Assembly (NCBI GenBank): GCA_963706555.1
Contig: OY970164.1
Coordinates: 248,001 to 312,000 of the forward strand
DNA: 64,000 nucleotides
Source of the DNA: Bog-473 sp963706555
GTDB taxonomy: Bacteria; Actinomycetota; Acidimicrobiia; Acidimicrobiales; RAAP-2
Direction of reading: 5' to 3'
Made by a program: the position numbers and the translations under genes. Shown in pieces: positions 63,888 through 64,000 of this stretch. The notes beneath the pieces were generated by a model, which saw only the letters and a list, made by a program, of their open reading frames with translations, made no database searches and was not told where the DNA came from. Within the stretch, counting starts at the first letter, position 1; every line of letters starts with the position of its first letter.

Positions 63888-64000
63888 CGCAGGTGCTCCC
63901 TACCGAGTTCACTTCTGGTCAACATGAAATCCGATAGCCCAGAATGCCCAGTTTGCTCCCCGCGCAAAGCACTGAGCGCCTAAACCTATCTTGTCGGGGT

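Noticed and set aside
1..64000. CRISPR arrays, tRNA and rRNA genes
   Set aside because: No regularly spaced repeats were seen, and no tRNA or rRNA signatures could be recognised by eye; a tRNAscan run would be needed to exclude tRNAs.

Overview
The window looks like an accessory region of an actinobacterial chromosome. The evidence is Ala/Gly/Ser/Thr-rich secreted proteins and lipoproteins, Gram-positive-type LexA boxes, a replication-relaxation protein paired with a TraG/VirD4-like ATPase, YtrA- and BlaI-type regulators, and moderate GC. I lean towards an Acidimicrobiia-like lineage, but only weakly. No rRNA, tRNA or CRISPR array was recognised by eye. Several genes are broken by insertion sequences or single-base frameshifts, so this is either a decaying island or a sequence with residual indel errors.

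Left part (1-9.1 kb): a large Rhs/YD-repeat polymorphic toxin gene on the minus strand. It has a signal peptide and NHL-like start, a long Rhs shell and a C-terminal TNT-type NAD glycohydrolase domain. A small immunity-like gene follows directly. The toxin is split by an IS21-family element and frameshifted inside the TNT domain. A cyclic-di-GMP-I (GEMM) riboswitch lies just upstream of its start.

9.7-19 kb: regulators (LuxR, XRE), lipoproteins and secreted proteins, a degraded papain-like protease region, an ECF sigma factor, an SGNH hydrolase and an Mtb12-like secreted protein; the last three are frameshifted. A short protein tail recurs at 14.2, 18.8 and 32.0 kb.

19-34 kb: a dense defence island. 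It holds a PD-(D/E)XK nuclease with a DUF2971-like partner, two HEPN-like genes, a nuclease with an unknown partner, a divergent gene pair around a perfect LexA box, Vsr, a C5-methyltransferase with a probable restriction enzyme, and a Kiwa system (kwaA-kwaB).

34-44.2 kb: a tightly overlapping plus-strand module of an integrative or conjugative element. It contains small proteins, a TraG/VirD4-like ATPase, a replication-relaxation protein, and a beta-class DNA methyltransferase interrupted by a second IS21-family element with a clear 6-bp target duplication.

44.4-55.3 kb: a YtrA-type GntR/ABC transporter operon with its operator-promoter, an IS21 remnant, a KAP-family NTPase behind an SOS-type promoter, and a BlaI/M56-peptidase pair whose dyads also occupy the promoter of a secreted-protein gene.

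55.4-63.9 kb: a single-strand biosynthetic operon. It encodes a GT1 glycosyltransferase, two free-standing acyl carrier proteins, a SnoaL-like protein, two GNATs, a cytochrome P450, an AMP-forming ligase and two KshA-like Rieske oxygenases. No ketosynthase or condensation enzyme is visible, so the product is unknown and the cluster may continue past the right edge.
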